DNA from: Enterobacter huaxiensis
Lineage (GTDB): Bacteria; Pseudomonadota; Gammaproteobacteria; Enterobacterales; Enterobacteriaceae
NCBI RefSeq assembly: GCF_003594935.2
Contig: NZ_CP043342.1
Span: forward strand, 124,001-188,000
DNA: 64,000 bases
Direction of reading: 5' to 3'
Below the pieces are notes generated by a model. That model was not told where the DNA came from. It saw only the letters and a list, made by a program, of their open reading frames with translations, and made no database searches. The position numbers were made by a program, and so were the translations under genes. Shown piece by piece: positions 31,107-42,867 of the stretch. The stretch's first letter is position 1, and each line of letters opens with the position of its first letter.

Positions 31107-33131
31107 ATGCGTTTAAACCCTGGACAACAACAAGCGGTCGAATTCGTCACTGGACCATGCCTGGTGCTGGCAGGGGCCGGTTCGGGTAAAACCCGCGTGA
31201 TCACCAATAAAATCGCCCACCTGATCCGCGAGTGTGGCTATCAGGCACGGCATATTGCGGCGGTCACCTTTACCAACAAAGCGGCGCGCGAGATGAAAGA
31301 GCGTGTCGGGCAGACGCTGGGGCGTAAAGAGGCGCGCGGGCTGATGATTTCAACCTTCCACACCCTGGGGCTGGATATCATCAAACGCGAATACGCGGCG
31401 CTGGGGATGAAATCGAACTTTTCGCTTTTTGATGACACCGACCAGGTGGCGCTGCTGAAAGATCTGACCGAAGGGCTGATCGAAGATGATAAAGTCCTGC
31501 TGCAGCAGCTGATCTCAACGATCTCGAACTGGAAAAACGATCTGATGACGCCAGCCCAGGCGGCGGCGAGTGCGAAAGGCGAGCGGGATCGGATCTTCGC
31601 CCACTGCTACAGCCTGTACGATGCGCACATGAAAGCCTGTAACGTGCTGGATTTTGACGACCTTATTCTGCTGCCAACGCTGCTGCTTCAGCGCAATGAA
31701 GAGGTGCGGGAGCGTTGGCAGAACAAAATTCGCTACCTGCTGGTGGATGAGTATCAGGATACTAACACCAGCCAGTACGAGCTGGTGAAGCTGCTGGTAG
31801 GCCAGCGCGCGCGCTTTACCGTGGTCGGAGATGACGATCAGTCGATCTACTCCTGGCGCGGCGCGCGTCCGCAAAACCTGGTCCTGCTGAGCAAAGATTT
31901 CCCGGCGCTGCAGGTGATTAAGCTTGAGCAGAACTACCGCTCCTCCGGCCGCATTCTGAAGGCGGCTAACATCCTCATCGCCAATAACCCGCACGTGTTT
32001 GAGAAGCGACTGTTCTCCGAGCTGGGCTACGGTACCGAGCTAAAAGTCCTTAGCGCAAACAATGAAGAGCATGAAGCCGAGCGCGTCACGGGTGAGCTCA
32101 TAGCCCACCACTTTGTGAATAAAACTGAGTATAAGGATTACGCGATCCTCTATCGCGGCAACCACCAGTCGCGCGTGTTTGAAAAGATGCTTATGCAAAA
32201 CCGCATCCCGTACAAAATTTCTGGCGGCACCTCGTTCTTCTCGCGTCCTGAAATTAAAGACCTTCTGGCCTATCTGCGCGTGCTGACGAACCCGGATGAT
32301 GACAGCGCGTTTTTACGTATCGTGAATACGCCAAAACGCGAGATTGGCCCGGCGACATTGCAAAAGCTGGGCGAATGGGCGATGACCCGCAACAAAAGTA
32401 TGTTTACCGCCAGCTTCGATATGGGGCTGAGCCAGACGCTCACCGGGCGGGGTTATGATTCGTTAACCCGCTTTACCCACTGGCTGGGTGAAGTGCAGCG
32501 CCTGGCGGAACGCGAGCCCGTGGCGGCGGTGCGCGACCTTATTCACGGTATTGATTACGAATCCTGGCTTTATGAGACCTCTGCCAGCCCGAAAGCGGCC
32601 GAGATGCGCATGAAAAACGTCAACCAGCTCTTTAGCTGGATGACCGAAATGCTGGAAGGCTCCGAGATCGACGAACCCATGACCCTGACTCAGGTGGTCA
32701 CCCGCTTTACGCTGCGCGATATGATGGAGCGCGGAGAGAGTGAAGAAGAGGTCGACCAGGTTCAGCTGATGACCCTGCATGCGTCAAAAGGGCTGGAGTT
32801 TCCGTACGTGTACCTGGTGGGGATGGAGGAGGGCCTGCTGCCACACCAGAGCAGCATTGATGAAGATAACGTCGACGAAGAGCGTCGTCTGGCCTATGTG
32901 GGCATTACCCGCGCTCAGAAAGAACTGATTTTCACGCTGTGCAAAGAGCGCCGACAGTACGGTGAACTGGTGCGCCCTGAGCCGAGCCGCTTTCTGATGG
33001 AACTGCCTCAGGATGATTTAATCTGGGAGCAGGAGCGTAAAGTCATTACTGCCGAAGAACGCATGCACAAAGGACAGGCAAACGTGGCGAATATTCGCGC
33101 CATGCTGGCTAAAGCCAAAGAGAAAGGATAA
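31107..33131 (+). CDS. rep: ATP-dependent DNA helicase Rep
   Basis: Rep is a 3'-5' superfamily 1 helicase that moves with the replisome and clears proteins from DNA. The 674-residue protein has Walker [10 protein letters not shown] at 22-30, motif [23 protein letters not shown], and the C-terminal [10 protein letters not shown] and VGITRA motifs. The ATG at 31107 gives [13 protein letters not shown] as in E. coli. A REP-type palindrome follows the stop. Its paralogue uvrD lies at the right end of the window. Confidence 0.98.
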   Translation: MRLNPGQQQAVEFVTGPCLVLAGAGSGKTRVITNKIAHLIRECGYQARHIAAVTFTNKAAREMKERVGQTLGRKEARGLMISTFHTLGLDIIKREYAALGMKSNFSLFDDTDQVALLKDLTEGLIEDDKVLLQQLISTISNWKNDLMTPAQAAASAKGERDRIFAHCYSLYDAHMKACNVLDFDDLILLPTLLLQRNEEVRERWQNKIRYLLVDEYQDTNTSQYELVKLLVGQRARFTVVGDDDQSIYSWRGARPQNLVLLSKDFPALQVIKLEQNYRSSGRILKAANILIANNPHVFEKRLFSELGYGTELKVLSANNEEHEAERVTGELIAHHFVNKTEYKDYAILYRGNHQSRVFEKMLMQNRIPYKISGGTSFFSRPEIKDLLAYLRVLTNPDDDSAFLRIVNTPKREIGPATLQKLGEWAMTRNKSMFTASFDMGLSQTLTGRGYDSLTRFTHWLGEVQRLAEREPVAAVRDLIHGIDYESWLYETSASPKAAEMRMKNVNQLFSWMTEMLEGSEIDEPMTLTQVVTRFTLRDMMERGESEEEVDQVQLMTLHASKGLEFPYVYLVGMEEGLLPHQSSIDEDNVDEERRLAYVGITRAQKELIFTLCKERRQYGELVRPEPSRFLMELPQDDLIWEQERKVITAEERMHKGQANVANIRAMLAKAKEKG

Positions 33132-33141
33132 TGATGAGTAG

Positions 33142-33169
33142 GCCGGGTAAGGCGAAGCCGCCACCCGGC
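33142..33169. repeat. REP (palindromic unit) between rep and gppA
   Basis: GCCGGGT...ACCCGGC encloses an inner GGCG/CGCC pair, an enterobacterial REP-type palindrome. It lies 10 bases after the rep stop and just before the converging gppA stop. Similar units are at 58,780-58,855 and 62,746-62,772. Confidence 0.8.
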
Positions 33170-33182
33170 ATTGTTCAGCGAC

Positions 33183-34667
33183 TTACTTTACCTCAAGCGC
33201 CCAGTGCACATAGCTCTGCCACTGGCACTCCTGCTCGATCAACTCCGCGCCAAGCGGGTGATGATCCAGCCAGTTTGTCGGAAGGGTCAGTGAAAGTCGT
33301 TCATCTTCCGCTACCAGGCTTATGGCGGGCAGCAAATCGTCGCGACGACGGCTGGCAAACAGGATCGCCAGACGAAGTAAACGACACAAATGCTCGGCCA
33401 CGCGCGGCGGCACGGCGTTTTGCTGATGCAGCGAGGAGAGGTCTACAGCGTTGGTCTGATTGAGTAGCAGGGTCGCGAGGAGCTTTTTTTGCGCGGGCGT
33501 ATAGCCCGGCAGGTCGAGATTCCGTACCAGATAGGCCGCGTGAGCCGGCGCCTGCTTAAAATCGATGCTCAAACCCACTTCATGCAGTGCACAGGCGCTA
33601 AGCAGTAAATCCCGGCTTAACGGTTCCAGATCCCAGCAGTTTGCGACCTGATCGGCGAAATAAGACGCCAGCTGTGCCACGCGGTTGGCCTGATCGCTAT
33701 CAACCATAAAACGACGCTGCACGTTGCGCAGCGTGCGGCTTCGGATGTCCTGATCAACCGACAGATGCAGCATTCCGTAGACCAGGCCTTCGCGCAGCGC
33801 GCCGCCGGCCAGGGTCATACACTGGATGTTCAGCTCGGTGAAAATGGCAATCAGAATGGCAAGCCCGCTGGGGAAGACCAGCGCGCGTTCAAGCGTCAGC
33901 CCTTCAATTTCCAGCTCTTCCAGCCGTCCGCACTGAATGGCGCGCTGTTTCAGCTGCTGCAGTTTGGCAAGCGTGATCCGCTCATCCATCCCCTGCGCCA
34001 TCATGATTTCCTGCAATGCCTGTACGGTTCCGGACGCGCCGACGCACACTTTCCAGCCGTGGTAGCGCAGGTCGTCCATGACCGGACGCAGCACCTCGCG
34101 AGCGGCGTTTTCAGCCGCGTCGAAATGCTCCTGAGCGAGATTGCGGTCAGTGAAATAACGTTCAAGCCAGGTGACACAGCCCATCGACAGGCTGAACAGC
34201 GACGTCGCTTGCGCACCCGTACCCGTTACCAGTTCGGTACTGGCACCGCCGATATCGACGACCAGACGGCGATCGTCGCCACCCGTAGTGTGCGCAACGC
34301 CCTGATAAATCAGGCGCGCTTCTTCTTCACCGCTGATCACCTGCACCGGGCAACCGAGAATTTCCTGCGCTTTGGCAATAAAATCCACGGCGTTTACCGC
34401 CAGGCGGAGTGTCGCCGTGGCGACAACGCGAATTTGTGTAGGGGGGATATCCTGCAAGCGTTCCGCAAAGAGGCGCAGACACTGCCAGCCACGTTCCATG
34501 GCTTCGGGGGAGAGCTGATTATCGCTGCTCAGGCCCGCCGCGAGGCGGACCTTGCGCTTAATGCGCGTCAGCGTCTGTATGCTTCCTGCCACCTCGCGCA
34601 CAACCAGCATATGAAAACTGTTGGAACCGAGATCGATTGCCGCATAGAGCGAGGTGGAGCTGAGCAT
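33183..34667 (-). CDS. gppA: Guanosine pentaphosphatase / exopolyphosphatase GppA
   Basis: GppA converts pppGpp to ppGpp and degrades polyphosphate, linking it to the stringent response. The 494-residue protein has the ASKHA-fold phosphate loop [12 protein letters not shown] near residue 10, [12 protein letters not shown], and a C-terminal HD-like domain with [14 protein letters not shown]. It lies directly downstream of rhlB on the same strand with 6 bases between. Confidence 0.96.
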   Translation of the reverse strand: MLSSTSLYAAIDLGSNSFHMLVVREVAGSIQTLTRIKRKVRLAAGLSSDNQLSPEAMERGWQCLRLFAERLQDIPPTQIRVVATATLRLAVNAVDFIAKAQEILGCPVQVISGEEEARLIYQGVAHTTGGDDRRLVVDIGGASTELVTGTGAQATSLFSLSMGCVTWLERYFTDRNLAQEHFDAAENAAREVLRPVMDDLRYHGWKVCVGASGTVQALQEIMMAQGMDERITLAKLQQLKQRAIQCGRLEELEIEGLTLERALVFPSGLAILIAIFTELNIQCMTLAGGALREGLVYGMLHLSVDQDIRSRTLRNVQRRFMVDSDQANRVAQLASYFADQVANCWDLEPLSRDLLLSACALHEVGLSIDFKQAPAHAAYLVRNLDLPGYTPAQKKLLATLLLNQTNAVDLSSLHQQNAVPPRVAEHLCRLLRLAILFASRRRDDLLPAISLVAEDERLSLTLPTNWLDHHPLGAELIEQECQWQSYVHWALEVK

Positions 34668-34673
34668 ATTTTC

Positions 34674-35939
34674 TTAACCTGAACGACGACGATTGCGCGG
34701 CGGACCGGAACGTCGCGGACCATTACCGGTGCGTGGGCGGCTAAGGCGCTTAGGCGGCGGCAATTCGCTTAACAGCGCTTCCGGATTGTATTTGCTCTGC
34801 GGAATAGAGTGACCGATGTAGGTCTCAATGGCTGGAAGATTCAGCGCATACTCTTCACACGCAAGGCTAATCGAGTGACCGCTTGCGCCTGCGCGACCGG
34901 TACGACCGATGCGGTGTACGTAGTCTTCACAGTCATCCGGCAGATCGTAGTTAAAGACGTGCGTCACGGCTGGAATGTGCAGGCCGCGTGCGGCGACGTC
35001 GGTTGCGACCAGAATATCCAGATCGCCACGGGTAAATTCTTCAAGAATGCGCAGGCGTTTTTTCTGTGCCACGTCGCCGGTCAGCAGGCCAACACGGTGG
35101 CCATCGGCAGCCAGATGGCCCCAGATATCTTCACAGCGGTGTTTCGTGTTCGCGAAGATAATGGCGCGATCCGGCCACTCTTCTTCGATCAGCGTTTGCA
35201 GCAGGCGCATTTTCTCTTCGTTAGAAGGATAGAAGAGCTCTTCTTTAATGCGGTGACCGGTTTTCTGCTCGGGTTCGACTTCTACGTATTCGGCGTTGTT
35301 CATCTGTTCGAACGCCAGCTCACGTACGCGATAAGAAAGGGTTGCTGAGAACAGCATGTTCAGGCGCTGGTTTGCCACAGGCATGCGGCGGAACAGCCAG
35401 CGGATGTCTTTGATGAAGCCCAGATCGTACATGCGGTCGGCTTCATCAAGCACCACCACCTGGATGGCACCGAGGTTAATGTGGTTCTGTTTAGCGTAGT
35501 CGATAAGACGGCCGGTGGTACCAATCAGGATATCCACACCGCTTTCCAGCACTTTAAGCTGTTTATCGTAGCCGTCGCCGCCATAGGCCAGGCCGAGCTT
35601 CAGGCCGGTAGCCTGCGCCAGGGGTTCAGCGTCTGCGTGGATCTGTACCGCCAGTTCTCGCGTCGGGGCCATAATTAGCGCGCGCGGCTGGTTAACTTTG
35701 CGGTCTGCAATCGCTGGGTGAGAGAGTAAATAATGAAACGTTGACGTCAAAAACGCCATCGTTTTGCCAGTACCGGTTTGCGCCTGCCCTGCAACATCGC
35801 GTCCGGCCAGCGTCAGCGGCAGCGCGAGGGCCTGAATGGGCGTGCAGTTATGAAAGCCTTTAGTTTCAAGGGCTTCGATGACTTTTGGGTGCAGGGCGAA
35901 GTCGGAAAACTTCTGTTCTGTTAAATGTGTTTTGCTCAT
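34674..35939 (-). CDS. rhlB: ATP-dependent RNA helicase RhlB
   Basis: RhlB is the DEAD-box helicase of the RNA degradosome and binds RNase E. The 421-residue protein has the Q motif, motif I AQTGTGKT, the DEAD box [14 protein letters not shown], and [10 protein letters not shown]. The C-terminal tail is arginine-rich ([12 protein letters not shown]). It is divergent from trxA across about 140 bases. Confidence 0.98.
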   Translation of the reverse strand: MSKTHLTEQKFSDFALHPKVIEALETKGFHNCTPIQALALPLTLAGRDVAGQAQTGTGKTMAFLTSTFHYLLSHPAIADRKVNQPRALIMAPTRELAVQIHADAEPLAQATGLKLGLAYGGDGYDKQLKVLESGVDILIGTTGRLIDYAKQNHINLGAIQVVVLDEADRMYDLGFIKDIRWLFRRMPVANQRLNMLFSATLSYRVRELAFEQMNNAEYVEVEPEQKTGHRIKEELFYPSNEEKMRLLQTLIEEEWPDRAIIFANTKHRCEDIWGHLAADGHRVGLLTGDVAQKKRLRILEEFTRGDLDILVATDVAARGLHIPAVTHVFNYDLPDDCEDYVHRIGRTGRAGASGHSISLACEEYALNLPAIETYIGHSIPQSKYNPEALLSELPPPKRLSRPRTGNGPRRSGPPRNRRRSG

Positions 35940-36083
35940 AGTGTGGTAGAATATCAGCTTACTATTGCTTTACGAAAGCGTATCCGGTGAAATAAAGTCA
36001 ACCTTTAGTTGGTTAATGCGACATCAACACGTCGTTGGTGGAGACAAAACCAACGTACCAGGCTTATTCCTGTGGAGTTATAT

Positions 36084-36413
36084 ATGAGCGATAAAATTAT
36101 TCACCTGACTGACGACAGTTTTGACACGGACGTACTTAAAGCTGACGGGCTGATCCTCGTCGATTTCTGGGCTGAATGGTGTGGTCCTTGCAAAATGATC
36201 GCCCCGATTCTGGATGAGATCGCTGACGAATATCAGGGCAAACTGACCGTTGCCAAGCTGAACATCGACCAGAACCCGGGCACCGCGCCAAAATACGGTA
36301 TCCGTGGCATCCCGACCCTGCTGCTGTTCAAAAACGGCGAAGTGGCGGCGACCAAAGTGGGCGCGCTGTCCAAAGGCCAACTGAAAGAGTTCCTGGACGC
36401 TAACCTGGCGTAA
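36084..36413 (+). CDS. trxA: Thioredoxin 1
   Basis: TrxA is the main protein disulphide reductase of the cytoplasm. The 109-residue protein has the redox motif WCGPC with Cys at 33 and 36 and the cis-proline GIPTLLLF. The ATG at 36084 follows TGGAG. rho follows downstream on the same strand. Confidence 0.99.
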   Translation: MSDKIIHLTDDSFDTDVLKADGLILVDFWAEWCGPCKMIAPILDEIADEYQGKLTVAKLNIDQNPGTAPKYGIRGIPTLLLFKNGEVAATKVGALSKGQLKEFLDANLA

Positions 36414-36427
36414 GGTTTCTCGGCTGC

Positions 36428-36465
36428 GCGTCCAGATCGCCTAAATTTTGGGGACCTCTGGACGC
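36428..36465. repeat. Inverted repeat downstream of trxA
   Basis: GCGTCCAGA (36,428-36,436) and TCTGGACGC (36,457-36,465) form a perfect 9-bp stem around a 20-base loop. No U tract follows, so it is not a classical terminator. It may protect the trxA 3' end, which is an inference. Confidence 0.6.
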
Positions 36466-36552
36466 CCGGCTTTAGTCGTGCTAAGTTAGCTATGACTTCG
36501 TTTTAAACATATCTTGTTGTTTGAATCTTGTTTTACCCGATACTTCCCGTTG

Positions 36553-36584
36553 TTGACATACACAGTGCGTGAAGTTGCTAGATT
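36553..36584 (+). promoter_or_regulatory. Candidate rho promoter in the trxA-rho leader region
   Basis: TTGACA (36,553-36,558) is a perfect -35 box. TAGATT (36,579-36,584) preceded by TGC makes an extended -10, but with a long 20-base spacer. The whole 36,414-36,754 stretch is a 341-base leader. It keeps nucleotide similarity to the E. coli rhoL leader (for example CCGTCTTGTCGTTT), but I found no intact RhoL-like reading frame. Confidence 0.5.
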
Positions 36585-36754
36585 CCGGGCTTGTCACTCA
36601 ATCCGTCTTGTCGTTTCAGTTCTGCGTTCTTTCCCTGTGACCAGACAGCGAACAGACATGAGTTGATGGCCGCTAAACAGGCATGGATGACCCTGCCATA
36701 CCATTCACAACATTAAGTTCGAGTATCACCCCGAGTTTAAGAACCCACACCATT

Positions 36755-38014
36755 ATGAATCTTACCGAATTAAAGAATACGCCGGTTTCTGAGCTGATTA
36801 CTCTCGGCGAAAATATGGGTCTGGAAAACCAGGCTCGTATGCGCAAGCAGGACATCATTTTCGCCATCCTGAAGCAGCACGCTAAGAGTGGCGAAGATAT
36901 CTTTGGCGACGGTGTGCTGGAGATATTGCAAGACGGATTTGGTTTCCTCCGCTCTGCAGACAGCTCCTACCTCGCCGGCCCTGACGACATCTACGTATCC
37001 CCTAGCCAAATCCGCCGTTTCAACCTCCGCACTGGTGACACCATTTCAGGTAAGATTCGTCCTCCTAAAGAGGGTGAACGCTACTTTGCGCTGTTGAAAG
37101 TTAACGAAGTTAACTACGACAAGCCGGAGAACTCGCGCAATAAGATCCTCTTCGAGAACTTAACGCCGCTGCACGCGAACTCTCGCCTGCGCATGGAGCG
37201 TGGTAACGGTTCTACCGAAGACTTAACTGCACGTGTGCTGGACCTGGCTTCTCCAATTGGTCGTGGTCAACGTGGTCTGATTGTGGCGCCGCCAAAAGCG
37301 GGTAAAACCATGCTGCTGCAGAACATCGCGCAGAGCATCGCCTACAACCACCCAGACTGTGTGCTGATGGTACTGCTGATTGACGAACGTCCGGAAGAAG
37401 TGACCGAGATGCAGCGTCTGGTGAAAGGTGAAGTGGTTGCTTCTACCTTTGACGAACCGGCATCCCGTCACGTTCAGGTCGCGGAAATGGTTATCGAGAA
37501 GGCAAAACGCCTGGTTGAGCACAAGAAAGACGTGATCATCCTGCTCGACTCCATCACCCGTCTGGCGCGTGCGTACAACACCGTTGTCCCTGCGTCCGGC
37601 AAAGTACTGACCGGTGGTGTGGATGCTAACGCCCTGCACCGTCCAAAGCGCTTCTTCGGTGCGGCACGTAACGTGGAAGAGGGCGGCAGCCTGACCATCA
37701 TCGCGACGGCGCTGATCGACACCGGCTCTAAAATGGACGAAGTTATCTACGAAGAGTTTAAAGGTACAGGCAACATGGAACTGCACCTTTCTCGTAAGAT
37801 CGCAGAAAAACGCGTCTTCCCGGCTATCGACTACAACCGTTCCGGTACCCGTAAGGAAGAGCTGCTCACCACGCAGGAAGAGCTGCAGAAAATGTGGATC
37901 CTGCGCAAAATCATCCATCCAATGGGTGAAATTGATGCAATGGAATTCCTCATCAATAAACTGGCGATGACTAAAACTAACGACGATTTCTTCGACATGA
38001 TGAAACGCTCGTAA
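36755..38014 (+). CDS. rho: Transcription termination factor Rho
   Basis: Rho is a hexameric RNA-dependent ATPase that ends transcription. The 419-residue protein has the N-terminal RNA-binding domain with GFGFLRS, Walker A PPKAGKT near residue 180, and [13 protein letters not shown]. The ATG at 36755 gives [10 protein letters not shown]. The E. coli protein has the same length. Expression is autoregulated in E. coli through the leader. Confidence 0.99.
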   Translation: MNLTELKNTPVSELITLGENMGLENQARMRKQDIIFAILKQHAKSGEDIFGDGVLEILQDGFGFLRSADSSYLAGPDDIYVSPSQIRRFNLRTGDTISGKIRPPKEGERYFALLKVNEVNYDKPENSRNKILFENLTPLHANSRLRMERGNGSTEDLTARVLDLASPIGRGQRGLIVAPPKAGKTMLLQNIAQSIAYNHPDCVLMVLLIDERPEEVTEMQRLVKGEVVASTFDEPASRHVQVAEMVIEKAKRLVEHKKDVIILLDSITRLARAYNTVVPASGKVLTGGVDANALHRPKRFFGAARNVEEGGSLTIIATALIDTGSKMDEVIYEEFKGTGNMELHLSRKIAEKRVFPAIDYNRSGTRKEELLTTQEELQKMWILRKIIHPMGEIDAMEFLINKLAMTKTNDDFFDMMKRS

Positions 38015-38030
38015 AGCAAATAATCCCAGC

Positions 38031-38058
38031 AAACGCCACGTTTTTACGTGGCGTTTTT
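38031..38058 (+). terminator. Terminator after rho
   Basis: ACGCCACG...CGTGGCGT forms an 8-bp stem with a T-rich loop, preceded by AA and followed by a T run. It lies about 16 bases after the rho stop and ahead of the roughly 200-base wecA leader. Confidence 0.9.
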
Positions 38059-38257
38059 CATTTATGGACTATACGCTATTACCACAGACTCCCAATTTTG
38101 ACCTGTCGGTGCGACAATAAGAAGGTTTGCACAGTCAAAGAAATAATTGATTGAAAAACATACAAAGGGAGTTGTGAGAAGCCGCCTTTTAATCCTTCTG
38201 AGGCTGAGGCTTCATGGTTATACTTCCGGGACTAACATTTGTTGAGAGCAATCCATT

Positions 38258-39361
38258 GTGAATCTACTCACTGCAGTAACTGAGCTGATCAGTATTTTTT
38301 TATTCACAACCTGTTTTTTGTTCATTGCGCGTAAGGTAGCAAAAAGAATCGGGTTAGTGGACAAACCGAATTTCCGTAAACGTCACCAGGGGCTTATCCC
38401 GTTGGTGGGGGGGATCTCGGTCTATGCAGGTATCTGTTTCACGTTTGGGATCGCGGATTACTATATTCCGCATGCCGCACTCTACCTGGCATGTGCAGGT
38501 GTCCTCGTGTTAGTCGGGGCGCTTGATGACCGGTTTGATATCAGCGTTAAGTTCCGCGCAACCGTCCAGGCAGCCATTGGCGTCATCATGATGGTGGTCG
38601 GTGGCCTGTACCTGAGAAGCCTGGGGTACGTATTTGGCCCATGGGAACTGGTGCTTGGACCGTTTGGTTTCTTCCTGACGCTGTTTGCCGTCTGGGCTGC
38701 CATCAACGCTTTCAATATGGTTGACGGGATTGACGGCCTGCTCGGTGGGCTGTCTTCGGTCTCGTTTGCCGCTATCGGTATCATTTTGTGGTTTGATGGC
38801 CAGTACAGCCTGTCAATGTGGTGCTTCGCCATGATTGCCGCCATCCTGCCTTACATCTGCCTTAACCTCGGCGTGCTGGGCCGTCGCTATAAAGTCTTTA
38901 TGGGCGACGCGGGCAGTACCTTAATTGGTTTTACCGTTATCTGGATCCTCCTGGAAACCACCCAGGGTAAAACGCATCCGATTAGCCCGGTGACGGCGCT
39001 GTGGATTATCGCCATTCCGCTGATGGACATGGTGGCGATTATGTATCGTCGTCTGCGTAAGGGCATGAGTCCTTTCTCCCCGGACCGCCAGCATATTCAT
39101 CATCTGATCATGCGCGCGGGTTTCACGTCCCGTCAGGCTTTTGTCCTGATCACCCTCGCGGCCGCCCTTCTGGCCGGAATTGGCGTTGCCGCAGAATATG
39201 CACATTTCATCCCTGAATGGGTAATGTTGGTATTATTCTTGCTAGCATTCTTTATGTACGGTTACTGCATCAAGCGCGCATGGAAAGTGGCGCGATTCAT
39301 CAAACGTATAAAACGCAGGATGCGTCGAAACAGTGGCAAAAATACAACATTAACTAAGTAA
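38258..39361 (+). CDS. wecA: Undecaprenyl-phosphate GlcNAc-1-phosphate transferase
   Basis: WecA transfers GlcNAc-1-phosphate to undecaprenyl phosphate and so starts enterobacterial common antigen (and often O antigen) synthesis. The 367-residue inner-membrane protein has about 11 helices and the family motifs GALDDRFD, FNMVDGIDGL, FMGDAGSTL and HIHH. The start is GTG at 38258, giving the E. coli length. It is the first gene of the wec operon. Confidence 0.97.
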   Translation: MNLLTAVTELISIFLFTTCFLFIARKVAKRIGLVDKPNFRKRHQGLIPLVGGISVYAGICFTFGIADYYIPHAALYLACAGVLVLVGALDDRFDISVKFRATVQAAIGVIMMVVGGLYLRSLGYVFGPWELVLGPFGFFLTLFAVWAAINAFNMVDGIDGLLGGLSSVSFAAIGIILWFDGQYSLSMWCFAMIAAILPYICLNLGVLGRRYKVFMGDAGSTLIGFTVIWILLETTQGKTHPISPVTALWIIAIPLMDMVAIMYRRLRKGMSPFSPDRQHIHHLIMRAGFTSRQAFVLITLAAALLAGIGVAAEYAHFIPEWVMLVLFLLAFFMYGYCIKRAWKVARFIKRIKRRMRRNSGKNTTLTK

Positions 39362-39374
39362 AACCGGGACTATG

Positions 39375-40421
39375 ATGACTCAACCGTTGGCGGGAGCGAG
39401 ATCAGTGGCAACTGAGAATGAGCTGGATATTCGTGGTTTGTTTCGTGTGTTATGGCGAGGCAAATTTTGGATAGCGGGGATCGCGCTGGGGTTCGCTCTG
39501 TTAGCGCTTGCCTATACGTTTTTTGCAAAGCAAGAGTGGAGCGCCACGGCGATCACTGACCGACCAACGGTTAACATGCTCGGGGGGTACTATTCCCAGC
39601 AGCAGTTCCTGCGTAATCTGGACATTAAGGCGAACCTTGCCACGCCCGATCAGGCTTCCGTGATGGATGAGGCCTACAAAGAGTTTGTGATGCAGCTCGC
39701 CTCCTGGGATACGCGTCGCGATTTCTGGTCCCAGACGGATTATTACAAGCAGCGTCGGGTTGATAACACCAAAGCTGACGCCGCGCTGCTGGATGACCTG
39801 ATCAACAACATCCAGTTTATGCCGGGCGATGTGCTCCGTAACGTTAACGACAACGTAAAGCTGATTGCTGAAACGGCGCCGGACGCCAATAACCTGCTGC
39901 GCCAGTACGTCGCGTTTGCCAGCCAGCGTGCGGCGAGCCATCTCAACGATGAGCTGAAAGGCGCCTGGGCTGCGCGTACCATCCAGATGAAGGCGCAGGT
40001 GAAGCGCCAGGAAGAGGTGGCAAAAGCCATTTTTGCCCGTCGTGTACACAACATTGAGCAGGCGCTGAAAATTGCGGAGCAGCACAACATCTCCCGCAGT
40101 GAAACCGATGTACCGGCTGATGAACTCCCTGATTCCGAAATGTTCCTCCTGGGTCGTCCAATGCTTCAGGCTCGCCTGGAAAATCTCCAGGCCGTTGGCC
40201 CTGATTTTGACCTCGATTACGACCAAAACCGCGCCATGCTTAACACGCTGAACGTCGGTCCAACGATGGACCCGCGTTTTCAGACCTATCGTTATTTGAG
40301 AACGCCTGAAGAACCTGTAAAACGCGATAGTCCGCGACGCGCATTCCTGATGATCATGTGGGGGATTGTGGGCGCACTGGCTGGCGCTGGCGTAGCGTTA
40401 ACGCGTCGTCGCACAAATTAA
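39375..40421 (+). CDS. wzzE: ECA polysaccharide chain-length modulator WzzE
   Basis: WzzE sets the chain length of enterobacterial common antigen made by WzyE. The 348-residue polysaccharide co-polymerase has two membrane helices (about 30-52 and 323-343) around a large periplasmic coiled-coil domain, with the C-terminal proline-rich TPEEPVKRDSPRRAF before helix 2. Two adjacent ATGs exist (39372 and 39375); MTQPL matches the family. Confidence 0.96.
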   Translation: MTQPLAGARSVATENELDIRGLFRVLWRGKFWIAGIALGFALLALAYTFFAKQEWSATAITDRPTVNMLGGYYSQQQFLRNLDIKANLATPDQASVMDEAYKEFVMQLASWDTRRDFWSQTDYYKQRRVDNTKADAALLDDLINNIQFMPGDVLRNVNDNVKLIAETAPDANNLLRQYVAFASQRAASHLNDELKGAWAARTIQMKAQVKRQEEVAKAIFARRVHNIEQALKIAEQHNISRSETDVPADELPDSEMFLLGRPMLQARLENLQAVGPDFDLDYDQNRAMLNTLNVGPTMDPRFQTYRYLRTPEEPVKRDSPRRAFLMIMWGIVGALAGAGVALTRRRTN

Positions 40422-40477
40422 GAACGCCGTCTACGATGAAGGCTACGGCCTTCATCGCCTAATCGAAGAGAATCGAT

Positions 40478-41608
40478 GTGAAAGTACTTACCGTATTTGG
40501 CACCAGGCCGGAGGCCATCAAGATGGCGCCTCTGGTCCATGCGCTGTCCAGAGATCCTGATATTGAAGCGAAAGTATGCGTGACTGCCCAGCATCGTGAG
40601 ATGCTCGATCAGGTCTTAACCCTCTTTTCTATCGTCCCGGACTACGATCTCAATATTATGAAACCGGGCCAGGGGTTGACGGAGATCACCTGTCGTATTT
40701 TGCAAGAGCTAAAGCCTATTCTGGAGTCGTTTAAGCCAGATGTCGTACTGGTGCACGGCGATACCACGACCACGGTTGCAACCAGTCTTGCTGCGTTTTA
40801 TCAGCGCATTCCGGTTGGCCATGTTGAAGCGGGTCTGCGTACCGGTAATCTTTACTCACCCTGGCCGGAAGAGGCCAACCGCACGCTGACCGGACATCTG
40901 GCGATGTTCCACTTCGCGCCGACGGAGAACTCGCGCCAGAACCTGCTGCGAGAGAACATCGCCGACAACAAGATTTTTGTCACCGGAAACACGGTGATTG
41001 ATGCCCTGATCTGGGTGCGTGACCGCGTGCTGTCAAACGAAACACTCCAGAGCGAACTCGCTGCGCGCTACCCCTTCCTGAACAACGGCAAGAAGACGAT
41101 TCTGGTGACGGGCCACCGACGCGAAAGCTTTGGCCGTGGTTTTGAACAGATTTGCCACGCGCTGGCTGAAATCGCCGCGCAGAACGAAGATGTGCAGATC
41201 GTCTATCCGGTCCATCTCAACCCGAACGTTAGCGAACCCGTCAACCGTATCCTGGGTCATGTCGACAACGTTCTCCTGATCGAACCGCAGGACTATATGC
41301 CCTTTGTCTGGCTGATGAACCACGCCTGGCTGATCCTGACGGACTCCGGCGGCATTCAGGAGGAGGCACCTTCTCTCGGCAAGCCGGTGCTGGTGATGCG
41401 CGAAACCACCGAGCGTCCGGAAGCGGTTAAAGCCGGAACGGTACGCCTGGTGGGCACGGATAAGCAGCGTATCGTCGACGAAGTGACGCGCTTGCTGCAC
41501 GACGAAGAAGAGTATCAGGCAATGAGCCGGGCCCATAACCCGTACGGTGACGGGCAGGCCTGTGGTCGTATTTTGTATGCACTTAAACACAATCGGGTAA
41601 CGCTATGA
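40478..41608 (+). CDS. wecB: UDP-GlcNAc 2-epimerase (non-hydrolysing)
   Basis: WecB interconverts UDP-GlcNAc and UDP-ManNAc, supplying ManNAc for enterobacterial common antigen. The 376-residue enzyme begins [16 protein letters not shown] and has [18 protein letters not shown] and [11 protein letters not shown]. The start is GTG at 40478. Its stop overlaps the wecC start (ATGA). Confidence 0.98.
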   Translation: MKVLTVFGTRPEAIKMAPLVHALSRDPDIEAKVCVTAQHREMLDQVLTLFSIVPDYDLNIMKPGQGLTEITCRILQELKPILESFKPDVVLVHGDTTTTVATSLAAFYQRIPVGHVEAGLRTGNLYSPWPEEANRTLTGHLAMFHFAPTENSRQNLLRENIADNKIFVTGNTVIDALIWVRDRVLSNETLQSELAARYPFLNNGKKTILVTGHRRESFGRGFEQICHALAEIAAQNEDVQIVYPVHLNPNVSEPVNRILGHVDNVLLIEPQDYMPFVWLMNHAWLILTDSGGIQEEAPSLGKPVLVMRETTERPEAVKAGTVRLVGTDKQRIVDEVTRLLHDEEEYQAMSRAHNPYGDGQACGRILYALKHNRVTL

Positions 41609-42867
41609 GTTTTACTACCATCTCTGTGGTTGGTCTTGGCTACATTGGGCTGCCTACTGCAGCGGCCTTTGCCTCTCGTCAAAAGCAGGTTGTTGGCGTT
41701 GATATCAACGCGCGCGCGGTGGAAACCATCAACCGTGGCGAAATTCATATCGTAGAGCCTGACCTTGACCTCGTGGTGAAGAAGGCGGTTGAGGGTGGAT
41801 TCCTGCGCGCCAGCACGACGCCCGTCGAAGCCGACGCGTATCTGATCGCGGTTCCAACGCCTTTTAAGGGCGATCATGAGCCTGATATGGTCTACGTTGA
41901 GGCGGCGGCCAAATCCATCGCGCCCGTGCTGAAGAAAGGGGCGCTGGTGATCCTCGAGTCCACTTCTCCGGTAGGCGCAACCGAACAGATGGCGCAGTGG
42001 CTGGCCGAGGCCCGGCCTGATTTAAGCTTCCCGCAGCAGGCAGGGGAGCAGGCCGATATCAATATTGCCTACTGTCCTGAGCGCGTGCTGCCGGGCCAGG
42101 TGATGGTTGAACTGATTAAAAACGACCGCGTGATTGGCGGCATGACGCCCGTCTGCTCCGCGCGCGCCAGCGAGCTGTATAAGATTTTCCTTGAAGGCGA
42201 ATGCGTGGTGACTAACTCCCGCACCGCCGAGATGTGCAAACTGACGGAAAACAGCTTCCGCGACGTTAACATCGCCTTCGCGAATGAACTGTCGCTGATT
42301 TGTGCCGATCAGGGGATCAACGTCTGGGAGCTGATTGCCCTCGCCAACCGTCATCCGCGCGTAAATATCCTCCAGCCAGGGCCGGGCGTGGGCGGCCACT
42401 GTATCGCGGTTGACCCGTGGTTCATCGTGGCGCAAAACCCGAATCAGGCGCGCCTGATCCGCACCGCGCGCGAAGTGAATGACAGCAAACCGCACTGGGT
42501 GCTCAACCAGGTAAAAGCGACGGTCGCTGACTGCCTGGCAGCAAGCGGTAAGCGCGCCAGCGAGCTGAAAATTGCCTGCTTTGGCCTGGCCTTTAAGCCA
42601 AACATTGACGATCTGCGCGAAAGCCCGGCGATGGAAATCGCCGAGATGATCGCCGGCTGGCACAGCGGTGAAACGCTGGTGGTTGAGCCGAACATCCACG
42701 AGCTTCCTGCGAAGCTGGCGGGTCACTGCACCTTGACCGCACTGGACGAGGCGCTGGCGACGGCGGATGTGCTGGTGCTGCTGGTGGATCACAAAGAGTT
42801 CAAAACGACCTCTGCTGAAGCCGTTCATCAGCAGTATGTGGTTGATACCAAAGGCGTGTGGCGTTGA
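41605..42867 (+). CDS. wecC: UDP-N-acetyl-D-mannosamine dehydrogenase
   Basis: WecC oxidises UDP-ManNAc to UDP-ManNAcA, the second sugar donor of enterobacterial common antigen. The 420-residue enzyme has [26 protein letters not shown] with the catalytic Cys, and [17 protein letters not shown]. In E. coli rffG and rffH follow; here wecD starts immediately, with its start codon inside the wecC stop region. Confidence 0.98.
   Translation: MSFTTISVVGLGYIGLPTAAAFASRQKQVVGVDINARAVETINRGEIHIVEPDLDLVVKKAVEGGFLRASTTPVEADAYLIAVPTPFKGDHEPDMVYVEAAAKSIAPVLKKGALVILESTSPVGATEQMAQWLAEARPDLSFPQQAGEQADINIAYCPERVLPGQVMVELIKNDRVIGGMTPVCSARASELYKIFLEGECVVTNSRTAEMCKLTENSFRDVNIAFANELSLICADQGINVWELIALANRHPRVNILQPGPGVGGHCIAVDPWFIVAQNPNQARLIRTAREVNDSKPHWVLNQVKATVADCLAASGKRASELKIACFGLAFKPNIDDLRESPAMEIAEMIAGWHSGETLVVEPNIHELPAKLAGHCTLTALDEALATADVLVLLVDHKEFKTTSAEAVHQQYVVDTKGVWR

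Noticed and set aside
33131..33463. Open frame beginning at the end of rep
   Set aside because: It reads through a REP palindrome and then the antisense strand of gppA.
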